Below are positions 17,161-24,989 of a stretch of 64,000 nucleotides of DNA, piece by piece. Location of the stretch: positions 171,889 to 235,888 of the forward strand of contig DDSV01000052.1 in assembly GCA_002344215.1 (NCBI GenBank), written 5' to 3'. A model generated the notes under the pieces. The model searched no databases. It was not told the origin of the DNA and saw only the letters and a list, made by a program, of their open reading frames with translations. Positions within the stretch are counted from its first letter, which is position 1, and each line of letters opens with the position of its first letter. The position numbers and the translations under genes were made by a program. The DNA is from Akkermansiaceae bacterium UBA2381 (GTDB lineage Bacteria; Verrucomicrobiota; Verrucomicrobiia; Verrucomicrobiales; DEV007).

Positions 17161-19209
17161 CTAAGCCGGGGCCAACTCGCCGGGGAAATCCCCTTCGCTC
17201 TCCTTCTCCTTCTCCACGGGACGCTTTTTGGGCTCTGCTTCCGTGGGAAGCTCCGGAGGAGTGGGCTTTGAGGGTGGATTCTGGATATCACCAAACTCCA
17301 TGATCTCGTGGATGTGCTTCGCGTCGAGGGTTTCGTAGACGAGAAGCGCCTTCGCGATCGAATCCAAATTGGCCCGATGGGAGAGAATCAGCTCGGTGGC
17401 TTTCGCGTAGGCGTTGTCGATGAGCCGCTTCACTTCCGCATCGATCCTTTGAGCAGTCGCTTCGGAATAATTCCTCGGCGAGCCCATTCCACGACCAAGA
17501 AAGACATGCTCCTGATGTTCGCCATATTCGATCATGCCAAGATCGTCACTCATACCCCACTCGCAGACCATTTTGCGAGCGATCGCCGTGGCCTGCTTGA
17601 TATCTCCACTTGCTCCGTTGGTGACGTCTCCGAAGACCACTTCCTCGGCCACACGACCGCCCATGATAACGACAATCTGGTCGAGCAACTCGTTCTTCCG
17701 GTTCGTGTATTTGTCCTCCTCGGGAAGCCACATGGTGGAACCGAGCGAGGGTCCGCGAGGAATGATGGTAACCTTGTGGAGGGGTTCGGTGTGCTCAAGC
17801 AGGCAAAGGAGAATCGCATGTCCAGCCTCATGGAAAGCGGTGTTCTCTTTTTCCTTTTCGGAAATGGCGAGGCTGCGGCGCTCCTTGCCCCAACGGACCT
17901 TGTCGCGAGCTTCCTCAAGCTCCGCGAGAGTGATCGCCTTGAGCCCTTTGCGGGCGGCCAGGAGAGCGGCCTCGTTGATGACGTTGGCGAGTTCAGCCCC
18001 GGAATAGCCCGGAGTTCCACGGGCAATGACCCCAAGATCCACCCCCTCGGCGAGCTTCACCTTTTTGGAGTGAACCTTCAGAATCTCTTCACGACCGTTC
18101 ACATCGGGAAGGCTCACCGTGATTTCCCTGTCGAATCGACCGGGACGCAGCAGGGCCGGATCAAGGACGTCAGGACGGTTCGTCGCCGCAATGATGATGA
18201 CGCCTTCCTGAGTGTCGAAGCCATCCATCTCGACAAGAAGGGCGTTGAGGGTCTGCTCACGCTCATCATGCCCGCCCCCGAGGCCGTGCCCGCGGTGGCG
18301 ACCAACGGCGTCGATCTCATCGATAAAGATCAGGCAGGGAGCGTTCTTTTTACCCTGTTCAAACATGTCACGAACCCGCGAGGCACCGACTCCGACAAAC
18401 ATCTCGACGAAATCCGATCCACTGATGGAGAAAAAGGGAACATCCGCCTCACCGGCGATGGCGCGGGCAAGGAGAGTTTTACCGGTGCCGGGTGATCCGA
18501 CCATAAGAACGCCCTTGGGGATGCGTCCGCCGAGGCGTTGAAATTTTTTCGGGTCGCGGAGGTATTCGACGATCTCCCAGACCTCTTCCTTCGCCTCTTC
18601 GACGCCGGCGACGTCCTTGAAGGTGACCTTGCCTTTGTCCATCGTCATCAACTTCGCCTTGCTCTTGCCGAAGCCCATCGCGCCCTTGCCGGCCGCCTTG
18701 ATCTGGTGACGGAAAAGGAAGTAAAGAAGAATGAGCAGGAAAAAGACAGGCAGATAAAAGGAAACCATCATCATCCCGAGGCCATCCGAATCCGTTGGGA
18801 GATCAGAGATCTCCAGATTCTTCGAGGCCAGAGTGGCTTTCAGATCCTCGCCGACATATTCGAGGATAACCGGAACGGAGAACTCACGATATTTGCTACC
18901 GGCATTCTCCTCGGGCTTTTCGACCTCGTACCAACCCGTCACATACTGCTTGGAACTCCCGTCGTGCTGGACAAGACGGAGGAGCTTCGGCGGCTGGGCA
19001 GCGGCATCGACGTGGATACGCCCTCCCACCACGAGTTCCTTGAACTCCGAGTAATTCAGCTTTTTCGAGGAATCAGAGAAGCTCTTCGACCAGATCGCGA
19101 GACCAAAAAGCCCCATAGCCACGGACAGGAGGATCAGACCTTTCCAGTTGAAACCGCCTTCGCCACCGCCGGGACGGTATTCGTTCTTTTTCGGGTCTTC
19201 GTTTTGCAT
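17161..19209 (-). CDS. ftsH: ATP-dependent zinc metalloprotease FtsH
   Basis: A 682-residue membrane AAA+ protease that extracts and degrades membrane and regulatory proteins. Order of parts: transmembrane helix at about 23-40, a periplasmic domain of about 105 residues, a second helix at about 147-167, the AAA module with Walker A GSPGTGKT (238-245), Walker B LIFIDEID and the second region of homology around ATNRPDVLDPALLRPGRFDR, then the M41 protease with HEAGH at 460-464. Most FtsH proteins have GPPGTGKT, so the Ser in Walker A is a small deviation. The tail is rich in Pro, Glu and Lys. A TTG directly precedes ATG 19209; the ATG is used. Confidence 0.97.
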   Translation of the reverse strand: MQNEDPKKNEYRPGGGEGGFNWKGLILLSVAMGLFGLAIWSKSFSDSSKKLNYSEFKELVVGGRIHVDAAAQPPKLLRLVQHDGSSKQYVTGWYEVEKPEENAGSKYREFSVPVILEYVGEDLKATLASKNLEISDLPTDSDGLGMMMVSFYLPVFFLLILLYFLFRHQIKAAGKGAMGFGKSKAKLMTMDKGKVTFKDVAGVEEAKEEVWEIVEYLRDPKKFQRLGGRIPKGVLMVGSPGTGKTLLARAIAGEADVPFFSISGSDFVEMFVGVGASRVRDMFEQGKKNAPCLIFIDEIDAVGRHRGHGLGGGHDEREQTLNALLVEMDGFDTQEGVIIIAATNRPDVLDPALLRPGRFDREITVSLPDVNGREEILKVHSKKVKLAEGVDLGVIARGTPGYSGAELANVINEAALLAARKGLKAITLAELEEARDKVRWGKERRSLAISEKEKENTAFHEAGHAILLCLLEHTEPLHKVTIIPRGPSLGSTMWLPEEDKYTNRKNELLDQIVVIMGGRVAEEVVFGDVTNGASGDIKQATAIARKMVCEWGMSDDLGMIEYGEHQEHVFLGRGMGSPRNYSEATAQRIDAEVKRLIDNAYAKATELILSHRANLDSIAKALLVYETLDAKHIHEIMEFGDIQNPPSKPTPPELPTEAEPKKRPVEKEKESEGDFPGELAPA

Positions 19210-19414
19210 CAAATATATCGAGTTGAGGGACCGGGAGCGCCCGGACTGTTCAGGCTAGCACACGGGATCATTCCGCGCAATTGACTCACGCTCCCATTTT
19301 GACCTGCCAACGCGCGAGATGTTCAGCCGCTTTCTTGAATTGATCACGATTCCTCCAACTTCGGCGGGGGAATCGCAGCCCACTGCGATCTGGAGGCCCG
19401 GATAGGCGGAGTCT

Positions 19415-19446
19415 TTTCTAATGAAGCGTCAGTTGACCATTAGAAA
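19415..19446. promoter_or_regulatory. Inverted repeat overlapping a -35-like box upstream of the sigma factor gene
   Basis: TTTCTAATG (19415-19423) and CATTAGAAA (19438-19446) are exact reverse complements separated by 14 bases. The second arm overlaps TTGACC (19433-19438), a 5-of-6 match to a -35 hexamer. It has the form of an operator for a dimeric regulator or of an mRNA hairpin. Confidence 0.5.
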
Positions 19447-19472
19447 GTCTTATCAAATATCCGTTTGATTGA

Positions 19473-19502
19473 TTATGAGGCTAAAATAAGTTTTCCTCAT
19501 AA
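19473..19502. promoter_or_regulatory. Inverted repeat running into the sigma factor start codon
   Basis: TTATGAGG (19473-19480) and CCTCATAA (19495-19502) are exact reverse complements with a 14-base spacer, the same spacing as the repeat 57 bases upstream. The last base is the A of the sigma factor ATG. In mRNA the stem would cover the ribosome entry region; in DNA it could be an operator. Confidence 0.55.
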
Positions 19503-20092
19503 TGATAACCCAATCGACTCAAGGTGTGCCTTACGATGATGTCGTCGACGGAAAAATGATCGAGGGAATCATGAACGGGGATCGCGAAAGTTTTGATCTC
19601 CTCTACGAGCGCTATGCCGGGCTTCTCTTCACCACCATTCAGAAGGTCCTCAATGACCGGAGTGACACCGAAGAAGTGCTTCAGGAGGTCATGAACTCTC
19701 TCTGGCAAAAGGCTCACCTTTACCACGCCGGCCGGGGAAGACCGGTGACCTGGCTGGCGTCGACGGCGCGGAATCGGGCGATCGACCGGCTCCGGGCCAA
19801 AAAGCGCCAGTCGAAACTCAAGGACGCTCTTTCGGAAGACGGAGGCGCGAGCCAGCGGGAGATCGCCCCGGTGTCGGGCCCGGAAGCGGCGATCCGGAGA
19901 GATGCCTGCCGGGCGGTTCGCTCTGCCGTGTTGGAACTCACTGATATCCAGAGAGAAGTGATCGAAAAAGTCTATTTCGAAGGCTTAAGCCAGCAGGAAA
20001 TCGCCGATCAACTGGGAGAACCTCTCGGAACCGTCAAAGCCCGCATCCGCCGGGGTCTGGCGAAGCTGAGAATGACGGTCGATCCGTCTTAA
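19502..20092 (+). CDS. RNA polymerase sigma-70 family factor, ECF type
   Basis: A 196-residue alternative sigma factor with only regions 2 and 4. Region 2 (about 20-90): DRESFDLLYERYAGLLF, then DTEEVLQEVMNSLWQKA and RPVTWLASTARNRAIDRLRAKKR. Region 4 (about 135-190): LELTDIQREVIEKVYFEGLSQQEIADQLGEPLGTVKARIRRGLAKLR, with a helix-turn-helix for -35 recognition. It resembles the SigK-like ECF factors. No anti-sigma gene lies next to it: rph converges from the other side after 25 bases. The two inverted repeats upstream suggest that its own expression is controlled. Confidence 0.92.
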   Translation: MITQSTQGVPYDDVVDGKMIEGIMNGDRESFDLLYERYAGLLFTTIQKVLNDRSDTEEVLQEVMNSLWQKAHLYHAGRGRPVTWLASTARNRAIDRLRAKKRQSKLKDALSEDGGASQREIAPVSGPEAAIRRDACRAVRSAVLELTDIQREVIEKVYFEGLSQQEIADQLGEPLGTVKARIRRGLAKLRMTVDPS

Positions 20093-20117
20093 AGGGCCTT
20101 GGCTGAGAGTCAGTGAG

Positions 20118-20885
20118 TCAGGAAATCCGGGTGAGCAACTCGACGTTGGCGGTCGGATCAAAGGAATCGAGCGCCTTCTTCTGGGCGGCGACCAGCTCCT
20201 GAATGCCCTTTTTGCCGAGTTGCAGCATTTCAACCATCTCCTCCTCGGTGAAAGTCGCCTCCTCGCCCGTTCCCTGAACTTCAATGAGGTTCAATTCCTC
20301 CGTCATCGCATAATTAAAATCCACGGTGGCGTCCTTATCCTCGTGATAATTGAGATCGAGACACGCGCCTCCGTCCCAAATGCCGGCGCTGACGCCTGCC
20401 GCGAGCTGACGCATGGGAGAAACGGTCATTTTCCGGGCGGCAATAAAGCGGCGGAAGGCCATTTCCGCAGCCACGATCGCCCCGGTGATCGATGCGGTCC
20501 GGGTTCCTCCGTCGGCCCGGAGCACATCACAATCGACCCAGAGGGTGCGCGCGCCAAGCCCTTTCAGGTCGATCACGGCCCTCAGACTGCGGCCGATGAG
20601 CCGCTGAATCTCGGAACTGCGGCCGTCGAGCTTTCCCCGGCTGATATCACGCGGCTTCCGCTGCAGGGTGGAATAAGGCAGCATGTTGTATTCCGCCGTG
20701 AGCCAACCTCCCTGAACTCCCTGGAACTTCATCCAGCCCGGCACTCCGGTTTCTAGAATCGCGCTGCAAATCACCTGGGTTTCGCCGAAACTCACCAGAA
20801 CACTGCCGTGGGCAAGGGGCGCGATATCGAGTTGGAAGCTCACTTCGCGCATTTGATCAGGAGACCGGCCGTCGATTCGATTCAT
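20118..20885 (-). CDS. rph: Ribonuclease PH
   Basis: A 255-residue phosphorolytic 3'-5' exoribonuclease that trims tRNA precursors, forming a hexameric ring. It begins MNRIDGRSPDQMREVSFQ, followed by GSVLVSFGETQVICSA, the RNA-binding GWLTAEYNMLPYST and RKPRDISRGKLDGRSSEIQRLIGRSLRAV, and the phosphate site LRADGGTRTASITGA. LDLNYHEDKDATVDFNYAMT carries the catalytic acidic residues. It is divergent from lpxK and convergent with the sigma factor gene. Confidence 0.96.
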   Translation of the reverse strand: MNRIDGRSPDQMREVSFQLDIAPLAHGSVLVSFGETQVICSAILETGVPGWMKFQGVQGGWLTAEYNMLPYSTLQRKPRDISRGKLDGRSSEIQRLIGRSLRAVIDLKGLGARTLWVDCDVLRADGGTRTASITGAIVAAEMAFRRFIAARKMTVSPMRQLAAGVSAGIWDGGACLDLNYHEDKDATVDFNYAMTEELNLIEVQGTGEEATFTEEEMVEMLQLGKKGIQELVAAQKKALDSFDPTANVELLTRIS

Positions 20886-20988
20886 CTGTAGGCAATGGTC
20901 TAAGAGAGGGGCTTTTGCAAGCGTTCACATTCGCGGTTGCTTCCCGGAGTGATTTCGCGACCATTAACGCCCTTCGTTCAGACAGGCC

Positions 20989-22179
20989 ATGCGGGAAACT
21001 CAGGAGAAGCTGGAACAATTTGTCATCGACGTCATCCTTGACCGCCGTCAGGGAGTCCGTGCCTTTCTCATGCGCGGTTTCCTGGTTTGCGTCTCGAAGG
21101 TCTACGAGGTGGCCGTGAGCACCCGACTCTCCCTCTATCGCAACCGCATCCTTCGTGAGCGCAGCCTCGGATGCCTCGTCGTGAGCATCGGCAACCTCAC
21201 CCTCGGAGGCACGGGCAAGACTCCCGTGGTGGAGAAATTTGCCCGATCTCTTCAGGACGGCGGGCGGCGGGTCGCCATCCTCAGCCGGGGTTACAAATCG
21301 GTAAAACAACCCTTCCTGAAGCGGCTTCTCGGAAAAATTCAGGGAAAAAACGAGATCGATCCCCCTCGCGTCGTCAGTGATGGCAAGTCCCTGCTTCTCG
21401 ATTCGAAAACCGCCGGTGACGAACCCTACATGCTCGCGGCGAATCTCAAGGATATCCCCGTGGTCGTTGACAAGGACAGGGTCAAAAGCGGCAAACACGC
21501 CATCGGCGAACTGAACTGTGACACCCTCATCCTCGACGACGGGCTTCAGTATCTGCGCCTCCGCCATCGTCTCGATATCGTCCTTGTGGACCGCTGGGCC
21601 CCTTTCGGAACCGAGCGGCTTTTCCCCCGGGGCACCCTTCGGGAACCCCCGCGCAATCTGAAACGGGCCTCCTACATTTTCATCACCAAATGCAACGGAG
21701 AACCGAACGACGAACTCATCGAGCGCATTCGCAAATACAACAGGACCGCTGAAATCATCGAATGTGAGCATCGGCCCCGCTATCTCCAGCATATTGAGAC
21801 GAGGGCAACGATGCCGCTTGAAGCATTGAAAGGCGCGCGAGTCGGCACCATCAGCGCGATCGCTGTTCCGGAAAGCTTCGAGGACGGGGTCCGCAAGCTC
21901 GGGGCCACAATCGACGCGACCTGCCGATTCATGGATCACCACCGCTTTACCGAGCAGGAGATCATCAGCTTTATCAATTGCTGTGTGGAATCCGAAGTCG
22001 ACATGATCGTGACGACGGAAAAGGATGCGGTCCGTTTCCCCCGACTCGGAAGACTGGACGTGCCCATCAACTTTCTGCGCGTGGAGATTGGAATTCTCAG
22101 CAACGAGGAAAGTTTCGATCAGTGCATCGCCCGGATCTGCCAGCCCCGCGAGGACTCCTCGGCCAGGCGATTTTTCTGA
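20989..22179 (+). CDS. lpxK: Tetraacyldisaccharide 4'-kinase
   Basis: A 396-residue inner-membrane-associated P-loop kinase that phosphorylates the 4' position of the lipid A disaccharide, the sixth step of the Raetz pathway. The N-terminal part has an amphipathic/hydrophobic helix (FLMRGFLVCVSKVYEVAVSTRLSLYR). The P-loop is in VVSIGNLTLGGTGKTP and is followed by VAILSRGYKS, the KSGKHAIGELNCDTLILDDGLQYLRLRHRLDIVLVD region and FPRGTLREP. Its presence shows that the organism makes lipid A. It is longer than E. coli LpxK (328 residues), partly through an insertion at about residues 110-125. Confidence 0.93.
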   Translation: MRETQEKLEQFVIDVILDRRQGVRAFLMRGFLVCVSKVYEVAVSTRLSLYRNRILRERSLGCLVVSIGNLTLGGTGKTPVVEKFARSLQDGGRRVAILSRGYKSVKQPFLKRLLGKIQGKNEIDPPRVVSDGKSLLLDSKTAGDEPYMLAANLKDIPVVVDKDRVKSGKHAIGELNCDTLILDDGLQYLRLRHRLDIVLVDRWAPFGTERLFPRGTLREPPRNLKRASYIFITKCNGEPNDELIERIRKYNRTAEIIECEHRPRYLQHIETRATMPLEALKGARVGTISAIAVPESFEDGVRKLGATIDATCRFMDHHRFTEQEIISFINCCVESEVDMIVTTEKDAVRFPRLGRLDVPINFLRVEIGILSNEESFDQCIARICQPREDSSARRFF

Positions 22180-22244
22180 TACGGAGGATTTCCTCTTCAG
22201 TTATGCTGGCGGGAGGGAGGCTTCGGCTCCATAGTTGAGTTCGA

Positions 22245-22790
22245 ATGAATCCTGTCATCGCCGCCTTCTTCGACTCTTTTTCCGGGGATTCCTTTTACGC
22301 GGGGACTCTGTGGGCCGTGGTTATCATCCTGATGGTGGGGGGCTTCCTTGGTACTTTTCTCCCGGTGCTTCCCGGCACTACCCTGATTCTTGGCGGCACT
22401 TTTCTCTTTTACTTTACGATGGGGCGGGAAGCGTCCGGCCTCGCCTGGCAGGGACTGGTTTTCATCGGGGTTCTTTACCTGCTCTCGATCCTTCTCGACT
22501 GGGTCAGCGGCGCGCTCGGGGCGAAATGGTTCGGGTCGAGCAAGTGGGGTATCATCGGAGCGATCGCCGGTGGAATCATCGGTCTGTTCTTCGGTCTGCC
22601 CGGACTAATTATCGGCCCCATCGTGGGGGTCTTTGCGTTTGAAATTTTCTTTGCGAAGAAAGAAATCAAACAGGCCTCGAACTCCACCTTTGGAACCGTC
22701 ATTGGCGGCATCGCGGGCATCTTCGGCAGAGTCATCCTCGCGCTCGGGATGATTGGCTGGTTCATCGGCGACGTATTTTTCGTCAACTAG
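22245..22790 (+). CDS. DUF456 family membrane protein
   Basis: A 181-residue integral membrane protein with about five hydrophobic segments. LGTFLPVLPGTTLILGG near residues 37-53, LDWVSGALGAKWFGSSKWGIIGAIAGGIIG and PGLIIGPIVGVFAFEI are typical of DUF456. The glycine-zipper-like repeats (GAIAGGIIGLFFGLPGLIIGP) suggest tight helix packing. Its molecular function is unknown. It lies 65 bases after lpxK on the same strand and could be cotranscribed. Confidence 0.85.
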   Translation: MNPVIAAFFDSFSGDSFYAGTLWAVVIILMVGGFLGTFLPVLPGTTLILGGTFLFYFTMGREASGLAWQGLVFIGVLYLLSILLDWVSGALGAKWFGSSKWGIIGAIAGGIIGLFFGLPGLIIGPIVGVFAFEIFFAKKEIKQASNSTFGTVIGGIAGIFGRVILALGMIGWFIGDVFFVN

Positions 22791-22908
22791 TCAGGCAGGC
22801 CGAAAACACGAAGCACGTCGAAAACGGCGATTTTATGAGTTGTCCGCTCAAGGTGGCTTATTTGTAGCTTGATAGCGGGGTCTTCCTCGATTCCCGATTC
22901 TTTTGTTT

Positions 22909-24987
22909 ATGTCCCACCCGCAAGACAACCCCACCGGCCCCCTGCCCCGCCGCATCAAACTTGAAGTCGCCATTCTCGGAGGCGGATTTGCCGGCGTCTA
23001 CTGCGGCCAGAAGATCGCAAAAACGATCAGGCGCGCGGGACTTGAATCGGACCAGGCGATCATCGTCTCGGACCAGAACTACATGGTCTTTCAGCCCATG
23101 CTCGCCGAGGTCGCCGGAGCTTCGATCGCCCCCCGCCACGTCGTGAACCCGATTCGCCTACTTTGCCGGGGAATCCAGGTACTGCGGGGGAAAGTGCTCC
23201 ACATCGATCCGTTTAAGCGGGAGGTGCGCATCGACACGGGGAAATTTTCGGCCGGAGTCATTCTTGAATACACGCATCTCGTTCTCGGACTCGGAGCCGA
23301 GATCGATCTCAGCCGCGTCCCCGGGATGCCGGAGCACGCCTTCGTCATGCAGAATGTGGGTGATGCGATGATCCTGCGCGCCACGATCATTTCACGGATC
23401 GAAGAAGCCTACGCCGAAAAGCGCGAGGACGTTCGGAAGCGACTACTCACTTTCGTTGTTGTGGGCGGAGGATATTCCGGAGTTGAAACGGCCGGAGAGA
23501 TTCTCGATTTGCTTCACGAGTCCGTTCGCTACTACGGAGGGCTCTCCAAAGATGACATGAGAGTCGTTCTCGTCCACAGCCGTGAACGCATCCTGCACAC
23601 GCTCGGGGACTCGCTCGGGGATTACGCAGCCAAGAAACTCAGAGGCCGCGGTCTTGAGATCCTCCTCGAAGAAAGGGTTCGTGCAGTCACCTCGACCCGG
23701 GTCTACCTCCAGTCCGGAGGAGTCATCGAAACAGCCTGCGTCATTTCGACCGTCGGCAATGCGCCGAATGCCGCCATCCGGGAACTCTGTGATTCGTTCG
23801 GAATGGCGCACGAGTGGCACCGTCTCCACACCGATGAGTTCATGCGGGTCAAGGGTCAGGAAAACATCTGGGCGGCCGGTGACTGTGCCCTCATTCCCCT
23901 CGCGGAAAAGCCCGGGGAAACCTGTCCCCAGACCGCTCAATTTGCGATGCGCCAGGGAGTCCGGGTGGCCGAAAACATCGGACTGCATCTGGAGAAAAAG
24001 CCCCTCAAACCTTTCACCTTCAAGGGACTCGGCGAACTCGCCTCCATCGGTCACCAGACTGCCGTGGCGAGCATCATGGGAATGAAGTTCTCGGGCTTCA
24101 TCGCCTGGTTCATGTGGAGGTCCATCTACCTTTCCAAACTCCCGGGAATCGACCGCAAGCTCCGCATCATGATCGACTGGACGCTCGATCTCTTTTTCCC
24201 CCGCGATATCAACCTGCTCAGCCCCCGCTATACGAAACTGCTGCAACAGGTCCATCTGGAGCCCGACGACATCCTCTTCAATCGCGGTGAACCGGCCTTC
24301 TCGCTCTACGTGGTGCAGAGCGGCGAGATCGAGCTGCGCAATGAAAAAGGGGAAGTCGCCCGGACCATCGAGGAGGGAGATTTCTTCGGAGAGCGGGCCC
24401 TCGTTCACGGAGGGGGCTACCTCTACGATGCCGTTGCCCGCGGTCGCACCGAACTGGTTTCTCTCAGTGGTGAAGTGGCCCTGCCCTTCATCCAGAGCAG
24501 CCGACGCTTTCGACGTGTCCTCAGCAAGACCACCGCCCAGGGTTCCGCTGAAGGAGAGATCGAGGCGGTGATGCGAAAACTTGACCCCGCCGTTCTATCC
24601 CGCCCCGTTCACGAAGTGATGCGAACAGATCTCGCCACCCTGAAGACGACCCAGACCCTGACAGAAGCCCTCAATGTGTTCCGCGAGAGGCGATTCAGTA
24701 TCTACCCCCTGATCGATGAGGAGGGAAAACTCACCGGTGCCCTCGCCCGGGAGGATGTCTTCGATTACCTGAAGCGCAAGGACGTCGCGAACGACACTCC
24801 GCTCAGTGCCATCGAATCAACCAACCTTCCCCAGTGCACCGGCACCTGTGAAGTGCGGGAGGCGTTGGAGAAGATGATACGCTGCGGCCGCTACAAATGC
24901 TTCGTCACTGATGCCGACGAGAGACTCATCGGTATCATCACGGTGATGGACCTGATCGGCACCGGGGTGGGTGAAACGCCTGGCTAG
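22909..24987 (+). CDS. NDH-2-like FAD/NAD(P) oxidoreductase fused to a cyclic-nucleotide-binding-like domain and a CBS pair
   Basis: A 692-residue, three-part protein. Residues 18-430 form a type II NADH:quinone oxidoreductase-like module: FAD site VAILGGGFAGVYCG, NAD site FVVVGGGYSGVETAGEI, and WAAGDCALIP near its end. Residues 440-545 match a CRP/cNMP-binding beta-roll (ILFNRGEPAFSLYVVQSGEIEL, TIEEGDFFGERALVHGG), but the arginine-containing phosphate cassette is replaced by YLYDAVA, so cAMP binding is doubtful. Residues 567-690 are two CBS motifs (VHEVMRTDLATLKTTQTLTEAL, FSIYPLIDEEGKLTGAL, FVTDADERLIGIITVMDL), which usually bind adenine nucleotides. NDH-2 proteins are normally 400-500 residues without such additions. 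A TTG at 22903 opens the frame two codons earlier; ATG 22909 is preferred. Confidence 0.9.
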   Translation: MSHPQDNPTGPLPRRIKLEVAILGGGFAGVYCGQKIAKTIRRAGLESDQAIIVSDQNYMVFQPMLAEVAGASIAPRHVVNPIRLLCRGIQVLRGKVLHIDPFKREVRIDTGKFSAGVILEYTHLVLGLGAEIDLSRVPGMPEHAFVMQNVGDAMILRATIISRIEEAYAEKREDVRKRLLTFVVVGGGYSGVETAGEILDLLHESVRYYGGLSKDDMRVVLVHSRERILHTLGDSLGDYAAKKLRGRGLEILLEERVRAVTSTRVYLQSGGVIETACVISTVGNAPNAAIRELCDSFGMAHEWHRLHTDEFMRVKGQENIWAAGDCALIPLAEKPGETCPQTAQFAMRQGVRVAENIGLHLEKKPLKPFTFKGLGELASIGHQTAVASIMGMKFSGFIAWFMWRSIYLSKLPGIDRKLRIMIDWTLDLFFPRDINLLSPRYTKLLQQVHLEPDDILFNRGEPAFSLYVVQSGEIELRNEKGEVARTIEEGDFFGERALVHGGGYLYDAVARGRTELVSLSGEVALPFIQSSRRFRRVLSKTTAQGSAEGEIEAVMRKLDPAVLSRPVHEVMRTDLATLKTTQTLTEALNVFRERRFSIYPLIDEEGKLTGALAREDVFDYLKRKDVANDTPLSAIESTNLPQCTGTCEVREALEKMIRCGRYKCFVTDADERLIGIITVMDLIGTGVGETPG

Positions 24988-24989
24988 CC

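Noticed and set aside
17308..18495. A 395-codon open frame on the plus strand opposite ftsH.
   Set aside because: It mirrors a conserved gene with all motifs intact on the other strand and shows no domain of its own.
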